NCBI GenBank assembly: GCA_039029315.1
Contig: JBCCGK010000050.1
Coordinates: 14,239-78,238, forward strand
From: JBCCCJ01 sp039029315
GTDB lineage: Bacteria > Bacteroidota > Bacteroidia > J057
Length of the DNA: 64,000 nucleotides
Reading direction: 5' to 3'
Made by a program: the position numbers and the translations under genes. Position 1 is the first letter of the stretch. Every line of letters starts with the position of its first letter. Positions 26,151 through 34,901 of this stretch are shown piece after piece. The notes under the pieces were generated by a model, which was given only the letters and a program-made list of their open reading frames with translations, did not search any database and was not told the origin of the DNA.

Positions 26151-27371
26151 TCATTCAGGGCTTACATTCTCTCCCATGTGTATTGGAAAAATATATCGGA
26201 TTTCTGGCTGTATTTCGGTTCGATCTATGCCCTGTACCTCAAAAAATACTTCAAACCAGTCCGGGATTTTACCAAATTGCGCTTGCAGTTGTTGTTCTAA
26301 TTGCTGAATCAACTCGGGATCAGTCAGATACCTCACGGCCTGCAGCACTCCGGTATCATGAAATCCAGCAAACAGCATCAAGGTATGATCATTCGGTCCG
26401 GGATATTTCGCAAACCAGCCATAATCAGTATGTAGTTCTGCCGGATTCCCTTCTGATTGCAACAAGATGGTATCTCCTTCACTCAAGAGGATTTGCAGAC
26501 ACTCTCGTCCTTCCTCTACCGAATAGCGAGCAGAAGAGTTAGAGAAATAATGCTGAAACAAGCCCATGGACTTGAACAAACCAACATAAATCGTATGGGT
26601 GTCATACATCGTTTCAGAACCAAAATGAGACAGCAATCTCAACTGAACCGGCTTCTTGCCTGGTCCCAATAGTTGATACAAATGATGGAGGCTGAACACA
26701 CTATTTTTGATCAAAAATGAATAGGGATACTCCTGATATGCTGTTGCTTCAGCCGGATGTTTTGTCAAAAATTCCTGAAAATCCTCTCTGGTATTGATCG
26801 CAGGGTCTCGCAGTGTCAGGCGTTTGTTATGCGTGGAATCTTCTTTCAGAAACACATATATATCACCAAACACTATTTGGAAAGGATCTTCGTCTTCCAA
26901 CATTCCCTGCCAAATTCTGCTTTGGTTTTGAGGGGCTTTCTCTCCAGCTTCCGGGAGCCATATTGTTAATAGGCCAACGAATGCAAGCAGCAATATGCCC
27001 CCTCCCACCATCCAGCGCCAATTTGGAGAGGAAGACGCACCTACGCTTTCCTCAACCGCGTCAAACACCAATTCATAACTCCCTCGTGGAATTTGAAGCC
27101 TGATCGGATCAGCGGCCCCTTCCTGCTCATAATACTGTGTTAGTTTCTTTCGAAGCTTGTACATGTGCACCCTCACCAGGGTATCTTCCGAGGGGTTAAA
27201 AGAGGCGTCCCGTCCAAATACATCCATTGCAATCGCTGTCTCTTTAGGGATGGTCTTTTGTTTGACACATGTGAGTAGGTAAGCGAGCAAGCGCTGATAT
27301 GTCTGAGAACTCCTGAAAGCCTCACTCTTTTGGATCACACGTACAATCTCATCATAATCAGACATATACAT
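26151..27371 (-). CDS. Membrane-anchored winged-helix transcriptional regulator
   Basis: The 406-residue product starts with an about 110-residue winged-helix domain of the type found at the N-terminus of Acidobacteria and Planctomycete regulators: SSQTYQRLLAYLL, PKETAIAMDVFGRDASFNPSEDTLVRVHMYKLRKKL, YYEQEG and IPRGSYELVF are its conserved segments. A single membrane helix follows (about 118-142, WMVGGGILLLAFVGLLTIWLP). The remaining about 260 residues are a periplasmic domain without a family I recognise (it has F-G-D-I-Y-V-F and LLSHFGSET-like segments). The topology puts DNA binding in the cytosol and sensing in the periplasm, a one-component regulator. It is divergent from the PSD1 cytochrome gene (154 bp between starts), so control of that cluster is a natural inference. 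Confidence 0.85.
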   Translation of the reverse strand: MYMSDYDEIVRVIQKSEAFRSSQTYQRLLAYLLTCVKQKTIPKETAIAMDVFGRDASFNPSEDTLVRVHMYKLRKKLTQYYEQEGAADPIRLQIPRGSYELVFDAVEESVGASSSPNWRWMVGGGILLLAFVGLLTIWLPEAGEKAPQNQSRIWQGMLEDEDPFQIVFGDIYVFLKEDSTHNKRLTLRDPAINTREDFQEFLTKHPAEATAYQEYPYSFLIKNSVFSLHHLYQLLGPGKKPVQLRLLSHFGSETMYDTHTIYVGLFKSMGLFQHYFSNSSARYSVEEGRECLQILLSEGDTILLQSEGNPAELHTDYGWFAKYPGPNDHTLMLFAGFHDTGVLQAVRYLTDPELIQQLEQQLQAQFGKIPDWFEVFFEVQGIDRTEIQPEIRYIFPIHMGENVSPE

Positions 27372-27525
27372 TCAGAAACTTGTCTTTTCAGCAAAGCATT
27401 TCACATCGCAATTCACGGTGAATTAACAGTAAACCTTATGAAAACTTTTGGATTTTGACTGATTTGCAGCATCTTATCTTATCAATTTTTTTCACAATAC
27501 CTCCACTGTGCTTAATAATAGGAAA

Positions 27526-30300
27526 ATGTTTCCAAAGTATCGGTCCATGAGCCGTTTGCTCCTGATGATATTCCTGATCTCTTTCCTCGGGATGATGGGA
27601 TTCGTATTCTGGCCGTCTCAGGCAGACTCCATTGACTTCAATACACAGATTCGCCCCATCCTGAACAACAATTGTCTCAGCTGTCACGGAGGGGTGAAAA
27701 AAAATGGTGGGTTGAGCATGTTATTTAGAGAAGAAGCGCTCTTGCCCACAAAATCAGGCAAGCATGCAATTGTTCCTTTTCACCCGGAACAAAGTGAACT
27801 TCTCCACAGAATTGCGCATCATGACCCAGAGGAGCGCATGCCTCCCGAAAGTGATCCCTTGACGCAGGAACAAATTCATCTATTGACCAAATGGATCGAA
27901 CAGGGAGCCAAATGGGAAACTCACTGGGCCTATCAAGCCTTGAACCCGCAAATAAGTCTTCCGGAGGTCAGCTCTTCCTGGATTCGAACGGATCTGGATC
28001 GGTTTGTGTTGGAAAGTCTGCAAGAGGAAGGACTTTCGCCATCTGAAGAAGCAGATCCCCTTACCTTATTGCGCCGTGTCAGTCTCGACCTGACCGGACT
28101 TCCTCCCAGCCAGAAAGAGGTCGAATCATTTGTAGCACATCCTTCCCCGGAAGCCTATGAACAAGCTGTAGACAGGCTGCTCGCCTCTCCGCATTTCGGG
28201 GAAAGATGGGCCTCCATGTGGATGGACCTGGCTCGATACGGAGATTCTCAGGGATATCAGAAAGATCCTGCGCGAAATATCTGGCGGTGGAGAGATTGGG
28301 TTATCCACGCCTTCAATGAAGATATGCCCTTTGACCAGTTTACAATTGAACAAATTGCTGGCGATCTTTTGGAAGCCCCTTCAGATCTGCAATTGCTTGC
28401 CACAGCTTTTCATCGCAATACCATGAACAATGATGAGGGAGGGACAGACAATGAGGAGTTCCGTGTATCAGCAGTCATTGATCGGGTCAATACCACCTTT
28501 GAGATCTGGCAAGGGACCACGATCGGATGTGTACAATGTCATAGTCATCCATATGATCCCTTCCGACACAAAGAGTTTTATCAGCTCTACGCTTTTTTTA
28601 ACAATACCGCTGATGCCGATCGACCCGACGAATTCCCCACAGAATTCCTCATGTCTCCAGCACAAGAAGCAGAAGTAGGCGAGATTATTTCCTGGATCGC
28701 AGATCACGATTCCATCCCTATTGATGATCTTCCGGGTTCTCTATTTGCTGACGAGAGTGTCGTTTGGTCTCATTCTCCTTTCAATTTTGCGGTATCTTGC
28801 GATCCATGTGGAGGAGCAAATGGCCGACTGGGAGATGGATTTGAGTATCTGCGGCGCATCTCTTCCGGCACACAAATTCGGTATTCTAATCTGGACCTGA
28901 CAGCAGTTGACAGTCTGTTTGTTCAATATCTTGGAGGAAATGGATCGGGCAGAGTAGATATTCGTCTGGACAATCCAACCGCTCAGGTGTTAAGAAGCCT
29001 CCAACTTCCACCAACGAATGCCTGGTATGGGCAATCAGTACTGGATTGGAAAGAAGCTGGGACTGCGATCCCTGTTCAGGATGGCATCCATGACCTCTAT
29101 CTCACATTCAGCAATGAAACAAATAAGGGATCTGTCGCCGACTTTTTGGGATTTTACCTTCAATCCTCCTCTGCTGCCGACGCACATCAAGTCAGAAAGA
29201 AGTTCCTGCAATTGGCCACAGTTGATGCTGGAAAGACCCCCATCATGCGGGAACTCTCCCCTGAAAACAGTCGAACGAGCAGGGTTTTTGAGCGAGGAAA
29301 CTGGCTCGTTCACGGAGATACCGTCTATCCCAACGTCCCACAGGTTCTGAATTCTTTTCCGACAGATTTTCCTGCCAATCGCCTGGGTTTGGCCAAGTGG
29401 TTGGTCCACCCAGAGAATCCTTTGACAGCACGTGTAATCGTAAATCGTTTTTGGGAACAGATGTTTGGCATTGGGCTGGTAGAGACCCTGGAGGATTTTG
29501 GGACACAAGGAGAAAAACCGTCTCATCCCGACATGCTTGATTGGTTGGCAAGTAATTTTATACACCAACAACAATGGCATGTGAAACATCTGCTTAAGGA
29601 AATTGTCATGTCTGCTACCTATCGTCAGAGTTCAGCTGTAACAGCAGATTTGTTAGAACGAGACCCAGCCAATCGGTGGTTGGCGAGAGGTCCCAGAATC
29701 CGTCTTTCAGCTGAACAATTACGGGATCAGGCACTGGCAAGCAGCGGCCTGTTGGACACAAAAGTTTACGGTCCAAGTGTCATGCCCTCTCAACCAGATG
29801 GTATATGGCAGGTCATCCGGAATGTGATGAAATGGACCCCAAGTGAAGGGAGCAGCCGCTATAGGAGAACCTTGTATACCTACTGGCGAAGATCTAGTCC
29901 CTATCCGACCATGATGACTTTTGACGCTCCCAGTCGGGAATTTTGCGTCTCTCGCCGTGTTCGAACCAACACGCCGCTACAGGCACTCACCACCTTGAAT
30001 GATTCGACCTTCATAGAAGCTGCTGAAGCATTGGCCAACCGAATGCAGGTAGAAGGAGGAAGTACGCCTAGCGATCAGCTCAAGTATGGATACTATCTGA
30101 CTATGAACAAAGCACCTTCCCCAGAAAAAGCTGCAATCCTGGATCAGTTTTATCTACAAACCATCGCACATTATAGCCAGCAACCGGAAGAGTTGGAAGC
30201 CTTGCTCGGATCATCCTCTTCTGCTTCTCCGGAATATGCCTCTTTGATCAATGTTGCCAATGTGATCCTCAATTTAGATGAAGTCATTACCAAAGAATAA
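27526..30300 (+). CDS. PSD1/planctomycete cytochrome c protein with CBM6-like insertion
   Basis: Start at the ATG at 27526 (924 residues); a GTG at 27508 is possible. After a signal/anchor (MSRLLLMIFLISFLGMMGFVFW) comes a c-type cytochrome domain with NNCLSCHGG (CxxCH heme site) and a distal MPPESDPLT Met segment. Then a DUF1549 domain (LRRVSLDLTGLPPS, HFGERWASMWMDLARYGDS, CVQCHSHPYDP), an inserted region at about 419-546 that resembles carbohydrate-binding module family 6 (IRYSNLDLTAVDSL, RVDIRLDNPTA, IHDLYLTFS), and a DUF1553 domain (NPLTARVIVNRFWEQMFG, SAEQLRDQALASSGLL, RRVRTNTPLQALTTLND). Such proteins are periplasmic electron carriers or oxidases of unknown reaction. It opens a five-gene same-strand cluster. 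Confidence 0.95.
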   Translation: MFPKYRSMSRLLLMIFLISFLGMMGFVFWPSQADSIDFNTQIRPILNNNCLSCHGGVKKNGGLSMLFREEALLPTKSGKHAIVPFHPEQSELLHRIAHHDPEERMPPESDPLTQEQIHLLTKWIEQGAKWETHWAYQALNPQISLPEVSSSWIRTDLDRFVLESLQEEGLSPSEEADPLTLLRRVSLDLTGLPPSQKEVESFVAHPSPEAYEQAVDRLLASPHFGERWASMWMDLARYGDSQGYQKDPARNIWRWRDWVIHAFNEDMPFDQFTIEQIAGDLLEAPSDLQLLATAFHRNTMNNDEGGTDNEEFRVSAVIDRVNTTFEIWQGTTIGCVQCHSHPYDPFRHKEFYQLYAFFNNTADADRPDEFPTEFLMSPAQEAEVGEIISWIADHDSIPIDDLPGSLFADESVVWSHSPFNFAVSCDPCGGANGRLGDGFEYLRRISSGTQIRYSNLDLTAVDSLFVQYLGGNGSGRVDIRLDNPTAQVLRSLQLPPTNAWYGQSVLDWKEAGTAIPVQDGIHDLYLTFSNETNKGSVADFLGFYLQSSSAADAHQVRKKFLQLATVDAGKTPIMRELSPENSRTSRVFERGNWLVHGDTVYPNVPQVLNSFPTDFPANRLGLAKWLVHPENPLTARVIVNRFWEQMFGIGLVETLEDFGTQGEKPSHPDMLDWLASNFIHQQQWHVKHLLKEIVMSATYRQSSAVTADLLERDPANRWLARGPRIRLSAEQLRDQALASSGLLDTKVYGPSVMPSQPDGIWQVIRNVMKWTPSEGSSRYRRTLYTYWRRSSPYPTMMTFDAPSREFCVSRRVRTNTPLQALTTLNDSTFIEAAEALANRMQVEGGSTPSDQLKYGYYLTMNKAPSPEKAAILDQFYLQTIAHYSQQPEELEALLGSSSSASPEYASLINVANVILNLDEVITKE

Positions 30301-30324
30301 GGTGAGCTTACTTATCCACACAAA

Positions 30325-31797
30325 ATGAAAGATTTATTTCAGGAACTCCACGAACAACATCAAGCGTATCTCACTAGAAGACATTTTGTCCAAAAAGGCT
30401 TGATGGGATTAGGAGCCATGGCATTGGGTTCACTGCTCGGCTGTGGAGATCAGGCATCCAATCTGTCTGCATTGAAGAATCCACTGATTGCGCGCGCTGC
30501 ACAATTCGCTCCTAAAGCCAAGCGCATCATTTTCCTCCACATGGCCGGAGCGCCCTCACAGCTAGAGTTGTTCGATTTCAAACCTGACCTTCATAAACTG
30601 GATGGACAGGATTGCCCTGATTCTTTCCTGGAAGGCAAGCGCTTCGCCTTCATTGAGGGCGTCCCAAAGATGTTGGGACCCCAAACTACCTTTGGACGGT
30701 ATGGAGAGTCTGGTGCTTATGTATCTGAACTGTTCCCGCATTTCAAAGAAGTGGTGGATGAGGTCGCTTTTCTCAAAGCCGTACATACCGATGAATTCAA
30801 TCACGCGCCAGCACAATTGTTTATGCATACAGGATTTCCCAGACAAGGGAGGCCCAGCATGGGTGCATGGGTGAGTTATGGCTTAGGATCGGAAAATGCG
30901 AACCTGCCTGGCTTTGTGGTATTAGTATCTGGCCAGTCTGCTCCAAGCGCAGGCAAAAGTGCCTGGGGGAGCGGCTTTTTACCTTCTGTCTATCAAGGAG
31001 TTCAATTAAGATCCCAAGGTGATCCTGTCCTGAATGTCAGCAATCCTGACGGCATCAACCGAGATATCAGAAAGCAAGCGATCGAGACCATCAGCCAAAT
31101 CAATCAACTCCAATATCAGGAGGTCGGTGATCCTGAAATCTTGTCCAGAATTTCTCAGTATGAATTGGCTTACCGCATGCAAATGACTGTTCCGGAGGCC
31201 ATGGATCTGTCCAAGGAACCCGCCTATATTCATGAACTGTATGGCACGCAACCGGGTCAGACCTCTTTTGCCAACAATTGTTTACTCGCACGAAGATTGG
31301 CAGAACGAGATGTTCGCTTCATCCAGTTGTTTCATCGTGGCTGGGATTCTCACGGCTCCAATGAATTCGAAGCCCTGGAAGGGGGATTTCTCAAAAGATG
31401 CAAGGAAGTAGACCGGCCCATGATGGCCTTGATCAAAGATTTGAAACAACGGGGATTGCTGGACGAAACTCTGCTGATCTGGGGTGGAGAATTTGGCAGA
31501 ACACCTATGAGAGAGAATAGGGGAGGAAAAGTAGCCCCTTTCAATGGGAGAGACCATCATAGTGAAGCCTTTACTATGTGGATGGCTGGAGGAGGAGTAA
31601 AAGCCGGAATTACCTATGGGGAGACAGATGAGTTTGGCTATTTCGGAATCAAAGACAAAGTGCATGTTCATGATCTACAGGCAACGATTCTGCACCAGTT
31701 GGGCATCCATCATGAACAGCTTACATATGAGTTTCAAGGTCGGCGGTTCCGTTTGACCGATGTTCATGGGCATGTTGTTCACGATATTTTGGCCTAG
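30325..31797 (+). CDS. DUF1501 family exported protein
   Basis: The 490-residue product carries a TRRHFVQKGLMGLGAMALGSLLGC leader, a Tat-like motif and a lipobox-type Cys, so it is likely an exported lipoprotein. The DUF1501 family signature is seen in IIFLHMAGAPSQLELFDFKPDL, the TQLFMHTGFPRQGRPSMGAWVSYGLG-like block and the alkaline-phosphatase-like metal segments WGGEFGRTPM and GRDHHSEAF. DUF1501 belongs to the alkaline phosphatase/sulfatase fold. It nearly always follows a PSD1/DUF1553 gene, as here (24-bp gap), and the two are expected to work together. Its reaction is not known. Confidence 0.95.
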   Translation: MKDLFQELHEQHQAYLTRRHFVQKGLMGLGAMALGSLLGCGDQASNLSALKNPLIARAAQFAPKAKRIIFLHMAGAPSQLELFDFKPDLHKLDGQDCPDSFLEGKRFAFIEGVPKMLGPQTTFGRYGESGAYVSELFPHFKEVVDEVAFLKAVHTDEFNHAPAQLFMHTGFPRQGRPSMGAWVSYGLGSENANLPGFVVLVSGQSAPSAGKSAWGSGFLPSVYQGVQLRSQGDPVLNVSNPDGINRDIRKQAIETISQINQLQYQEVGDPEILSRISQYELAYRMQMTVPEAMDLSKEPAYIHELYGTQPGQTSFANNCLLARRLAERDVRFIQLFHRGWDSHGSNEFEALEGGFLKRCKEVDRPMMALIKDLKQRGLLDETLLIWGGEFGRTPMRENRGGKVAPFNGRDHHSEAFTMWMAGGGVKAGITYGETDEFGYFGIKDKVHVHDLQATILHQLGIHHEQLTYEFQGRRFRLTDVHGHVVHDILA

Positions 31798-31964
31798 GAA
31801 TTTGGTTTTATAGGGGTTTTATCTAATTTTTGGTTGGAAAGAAATGTTGCTTTATCGCCGATGGTCCAAAGTCGGCAATCTATGGCAGCTTTATTCTTTC
31901 AATCCTAGAGCGATCGACCATGGACCATCGCCTGCTGACTATATACTACTAACAAACAACTACT

Positions 31965-33392
31965 ATGAATGGCACGCCAGATTTTGTGATCTTTTTGGGT
32001 CGCTTTCACCCATTGATTGTGCATTTGCCGATAGGAATCCTGATCCTGGCATTTGTCATGGAGTTACTCTCTCGCAAAGAAAAATATTCTTCTATCGGAG
32101 AGGCTACCTCTTTTGTCTTGTTTTGGGGAGCCATCAGTGCCTGGGGGGCAGTGATTTTGGGGTTGATGCTTTCGCAATCAGGAGGCTATAATGAGGGTAC
32201 ACTTTTCTGGCATAAGTGGCTGGGCATTTTTCTTGCCATTGGAGCTTCGGCTGCCTGGTGGATCAAAAAAAGCCCTGCTGACGCTTCTTCCCTCATGAAA
32301 AAAGCTTATTTACCGCTTTTTTCGCTGAGTATGGTGTTTCTGCTATTAGGAGGGCATAATGGAGGATCATTGACGCATGGATCGGATTATCTGGTTCAGT
32401 ATGCTCCTGGTCCCATTCGAAGCCTCGCAGGAGCCAGCAAACCCGTAGAGGACAAACCCATTGTTATCGCAGATATCAACAAGGCGAGAGTGTTTGACGA
32501 ATTGATTCATCCCATGGTCAAGCAACGCTGCCAAAGCTGCCACAATGAAGACAAAACCAAAGGAGGTCTTCGCATAGACACCCGCGAAAAATTTCTGGAA
32601 GGTGGAGATGAAGGCCCCATATTTGTAGCCAATGATCTAAAGGAAAGTGCCCTGTATCATCGCATTACTCTACCCGAAGATCACGATGATCATATGCCCC
32701 CTGAAGGCAAACGCCAACTAACAGATGACCAAATCGCCATCATCGGTTGGTGGATCGGGCAAGGTGCACCTATGGATCAAACTGTAGCAGAAATCGAGGT
32801 GCCAGAGGATATTCGAGAAATCCTCGAAAAACAATTTGGCCCCATGGACGAAGCAGCGCAGGGAGTTTTTGCCTTGCAAGTACCTGCTGCAGATCCTTCA
32901 GCCATCCAATCACTGGCTGGCCGCAATGGTCGTGCCTTACCAATTGCACAGGAACAAAACCTACTCCAGATTAGCTTTGCCAAGGACAGTACGCCATTTG
33001 CGAATGGAGATATGAAACTCCTCTCGTCTCTTTCTGAGCAGATTACATGGTTAGATTTGAGAAATACTTCCATCAGTGATTTTTCTGACTTGGCACAATT
33101 GACACATTTGAGTCGACTTCATCTTGAGCAATCTGCGGTTCAGGATGGGGACTTGGCCAGTCTTTCAGGACTTCAACATCTCGAATACCTGAACCTGTAT
33201 GGAACCGACATCACCGACGATGGACTGAAGCATCTCGAGAATCTGCCTAGCCTCAAAACGCTCTATCTATGGCAAAGTAAGGTTAGCAAAGAAGGAGCAG
33301 AGGCACTGGCGCAAAAAATCCCGGGACTTGAAATCAATCTTGGCTGGGACCAAACCATCAAAGCCAAACCGGAAGTACAAGCGAGCATTTAG
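31965..33392 (+). CDS. DUF2231 membrane / cytochrome c / leucine-rich-repeat protein
   Basis: The 475-residue product has an N-terminal DUF2231 domain with four membrane helices (GRFHPLIVHLPIGILILAFVMELL is its signature), a planctomycete-type cytochrome c domain with the heme motif RCQSCHNE and a Met ligand segment DHMPPEGKRQLTDDQIAIIGWWI, and C-terminal leucine-rich repeats (ITWLDLRNTSIS, SRLHLEQSAVQD, EYLNLYGTDITDD, KTLYLWQSKVS). This arrangement tethers the heme domain to the cytoplasmic membrane and likely passes electrons from the PSD1 protein to the respiratory chain. It lies 167 bp after the DUF1501 gene; that gap contains a 10-bp dispersed inverted repeat (31859-31868 and 31921-31930) of unknown meaning. 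Confidence 0.93.
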   Translation: MNGTPDFVIFLGRFHPLIVHLPIGILILAFVMELLSRKEKYSSIGEATSFVLFWGAISAWGAVILGLMLSQSGGYNEGTLFWHKWLGIFLAIGASAAWWIKKSPADASSLMKKAYLPLFSLSMVFLLLGGHNGGSLTHGSDYLVQYAPGPIRSLAGASKPVEDKPIVIADINKARVFDELIHPMVKQRCQSCHNEDKTKGGLRIDTREKFLEGGDEGPIFVANDLKESALYHRITLPEDHDDHMPPEGKRQLTDDQIAIIGWWIGQGAPMDQTVAEIEVPEDIREILEKQFGPMDEAAQGVFALQVPAADPSAIQSLAGRNGRALPIAQEQNLLQISFAKDSTPFANGDMKLLSSLSEQITWLDLRNTSISDFSDLAQLTHLSRLHLEQSAVQDGDLASLSGLQHLEYLNLYGTDITDDGLKHLENLPSLKTLYLWQSKVSKEGAEALAQKIPGLEINLGWDQTIKAKPEVQASI

Positions 33393-33521
33393 TTCTGAGA
33401 GGATTGAGTGAAGAGATTGTCTGAAGCGAATCTTATGAAATTGTTATCGCTACCTTTGGCGTACTTCTAACGGTTTCTCTCACCTCTTCATTCTGGCCTC
33501 ATCACACAAAACTCTCTCCAT

Positions 33522-34901
33522 ATGTCTCAAACTCGTAGAGAAGCCTTAAAAACAATGGCTGCTGGCACAGCTGGAATCACCATCGGTGCGCTAGGCTTCA
33601 GCGCAAAAAGTTATGCCAATATCATGGGTGCCAATGAACGAATCAATATGGCTGTGATTGGAATTCGCGGCCAGGGATTCGGGCATATCCGACGCTGGGC
33701 TGGCTTGGCTGAAGAACAGAATATTCGTGTCTCAACGATCTGTGATGTTGACAAACGGCTATTCAAGAAGCGAATCGCAACCTGCAAAGAACTCCAGGGA
33801 GCCAAGCCAAAAACGGCTGTGGATATGCGCACTGTCTTTGAAGACAATGATATCGACGCCATCTCTGTCGCGACCCCCAATCACTGGCATGCACTGGCTA
33901 CCATATGGGCCTGTCAGGCTGGCAAGCATGTCTATGTAGAAAAACCCTGCTCTCACAACCTGTTCGAGGGGCGCAAGATGGTCGAAGCAGCCAGGAAGTA
34001 TGATCGAATTGTACAGGTAGGATTCCAGAATCGATCCATCAACAATGTTCGTGCGGCGATGCAATTCATTCACAATGGTGGAATAGGGGAGGTGTATATG
34101 GCCAAAGGCCTATGTTACAAAGCTCGCGGCTCTTTTGGGCAGGCAGAAAATAGCCAAGCACCCAAAGAGGTAGATTTCAATCTCTGGCTAGGGCCTGCGT
34201 CTCTTCGTCCATATAATGAGAAAAAATTCCACTACAATTGGCACTGGCATTGGGATACCGGCAATGGAGACATTGGCAATCAGGGCCCACATCAATTCGA
34301 CATCGCACGCTGGGGAATGAACAAACAGGAACACCCGGTCAAAATCTTTTCATCCGGCGGCTACTTTGCCTTCAAAGGCCAGTGTTCGCAAGAGACCCCC
34401 AATACCCAGACCGCCAATTATGAGTATGCAGATGGAAAAATCATTCAATTTGAGGTAAGGGGACTCCCCACCAATGGTGAAGCCAATACGGGCGTCAAAA
34501 TCGGCAATCTATTCTATGGGACGAAAGGCTGGCTGGAAGTCAATGGCAGCAAATGGCAAAGCTATCTGGGTCAAAAAAATGAGCCAGGTCCAGGATCTGA
34601 AAGCCAGACCAATCAGGCTGATTCAGGCCCATCTCTGGGATATTTGGCGGCTCCTGGCGGCGGTGGCCACTACCGCAACTTCCTCTCAGCCATCCGGTCT
34701 GGTACAGGAGAGGCGCTGACCTGTGATATCGAAGAGGGCTATATGTCGACCGTTCTCCCCTTATTGGGCAACATCTCATATCGACTAGGTCGGCCGCTCA
34801 TGTTTGACGGTGGCAAGGAACGTTTTTTCAATGATTCTGAAGCCGATGCCATGCTTCGCAGAAGATATCGCGAACCTTTCGTTGTTCCAGAAGAAGTGTG
34901 A
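33522..34901 (+). CDS. Tat-exported Gfo/Idh/MocA family oxidoreductase
   Basis: The 459-residue product starts with a Tat leader (TRREALKTMAAGTAGITIG). The Rossmann fold begins at MAVIGIRGQGFGHI (G-x-x-G-x-G-like) and the family signature AGKHVYVEKPCSHN contains the EKP motif whose Lys is catalytic. The dinucleotide is expected to be tightly bound, since such exported members cannot exchange it with the cytosolic pool. The family oxidises sugar hydroxyls; members paired with DUF1080 hydrolases form 3-keto sugars. The GHWHWHWDTGNGDIGNQGPHQ segment is a characteristic active-site block. It lies in the cytochrome cluster, which could accept its electrons. Confidence 0.95.
   Translation: MSQTRREALKTMAAGTAGITIGALGFSAKSYANIMGANERINMAVIGIRGQGFGHIRRWAGLAEEQNIRVSTICDVDKRLFKKRIATCKELQGAKPKTAVDMRTVFEDNDIDAISVATPNHWHALATIWACQAGKHVYVEKPCSHNLFEGRKMVEAARKYDRIVQVGFQNRSINNVRAAMQFIHNGGIGEVYMAKGLCYKARGSFGQAENSQAPKEVDFNLWLGPASLRPYNEKKFHYNWHWHWDTGNGDIGNQGPHQFDIARWGMNKQEHPVKIFSSGGYFAFKGQCSQETPNTQTANYEYADGKIIQFEVRGLPTNGEANTGVKIGNLFYGTKGWLEVNGSKWQSYLGQKNEPGPGSESQTNQADSGPSLGYLAAPGGGGHYRNFLSAIRSGTGEALTCDIEEGYMSTVLPLLGNISYRLGRPLMFDGGKERFFNDSEADAMLRRRYREPFVVPEEV

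Noticed and set aside
31859..31930. 10-bp inverted repeat before the DUF2231-cytochrome gene
   Set aside because: The arms are 52 bp apart without other structure, which is not unusual by chance in a window of this size.
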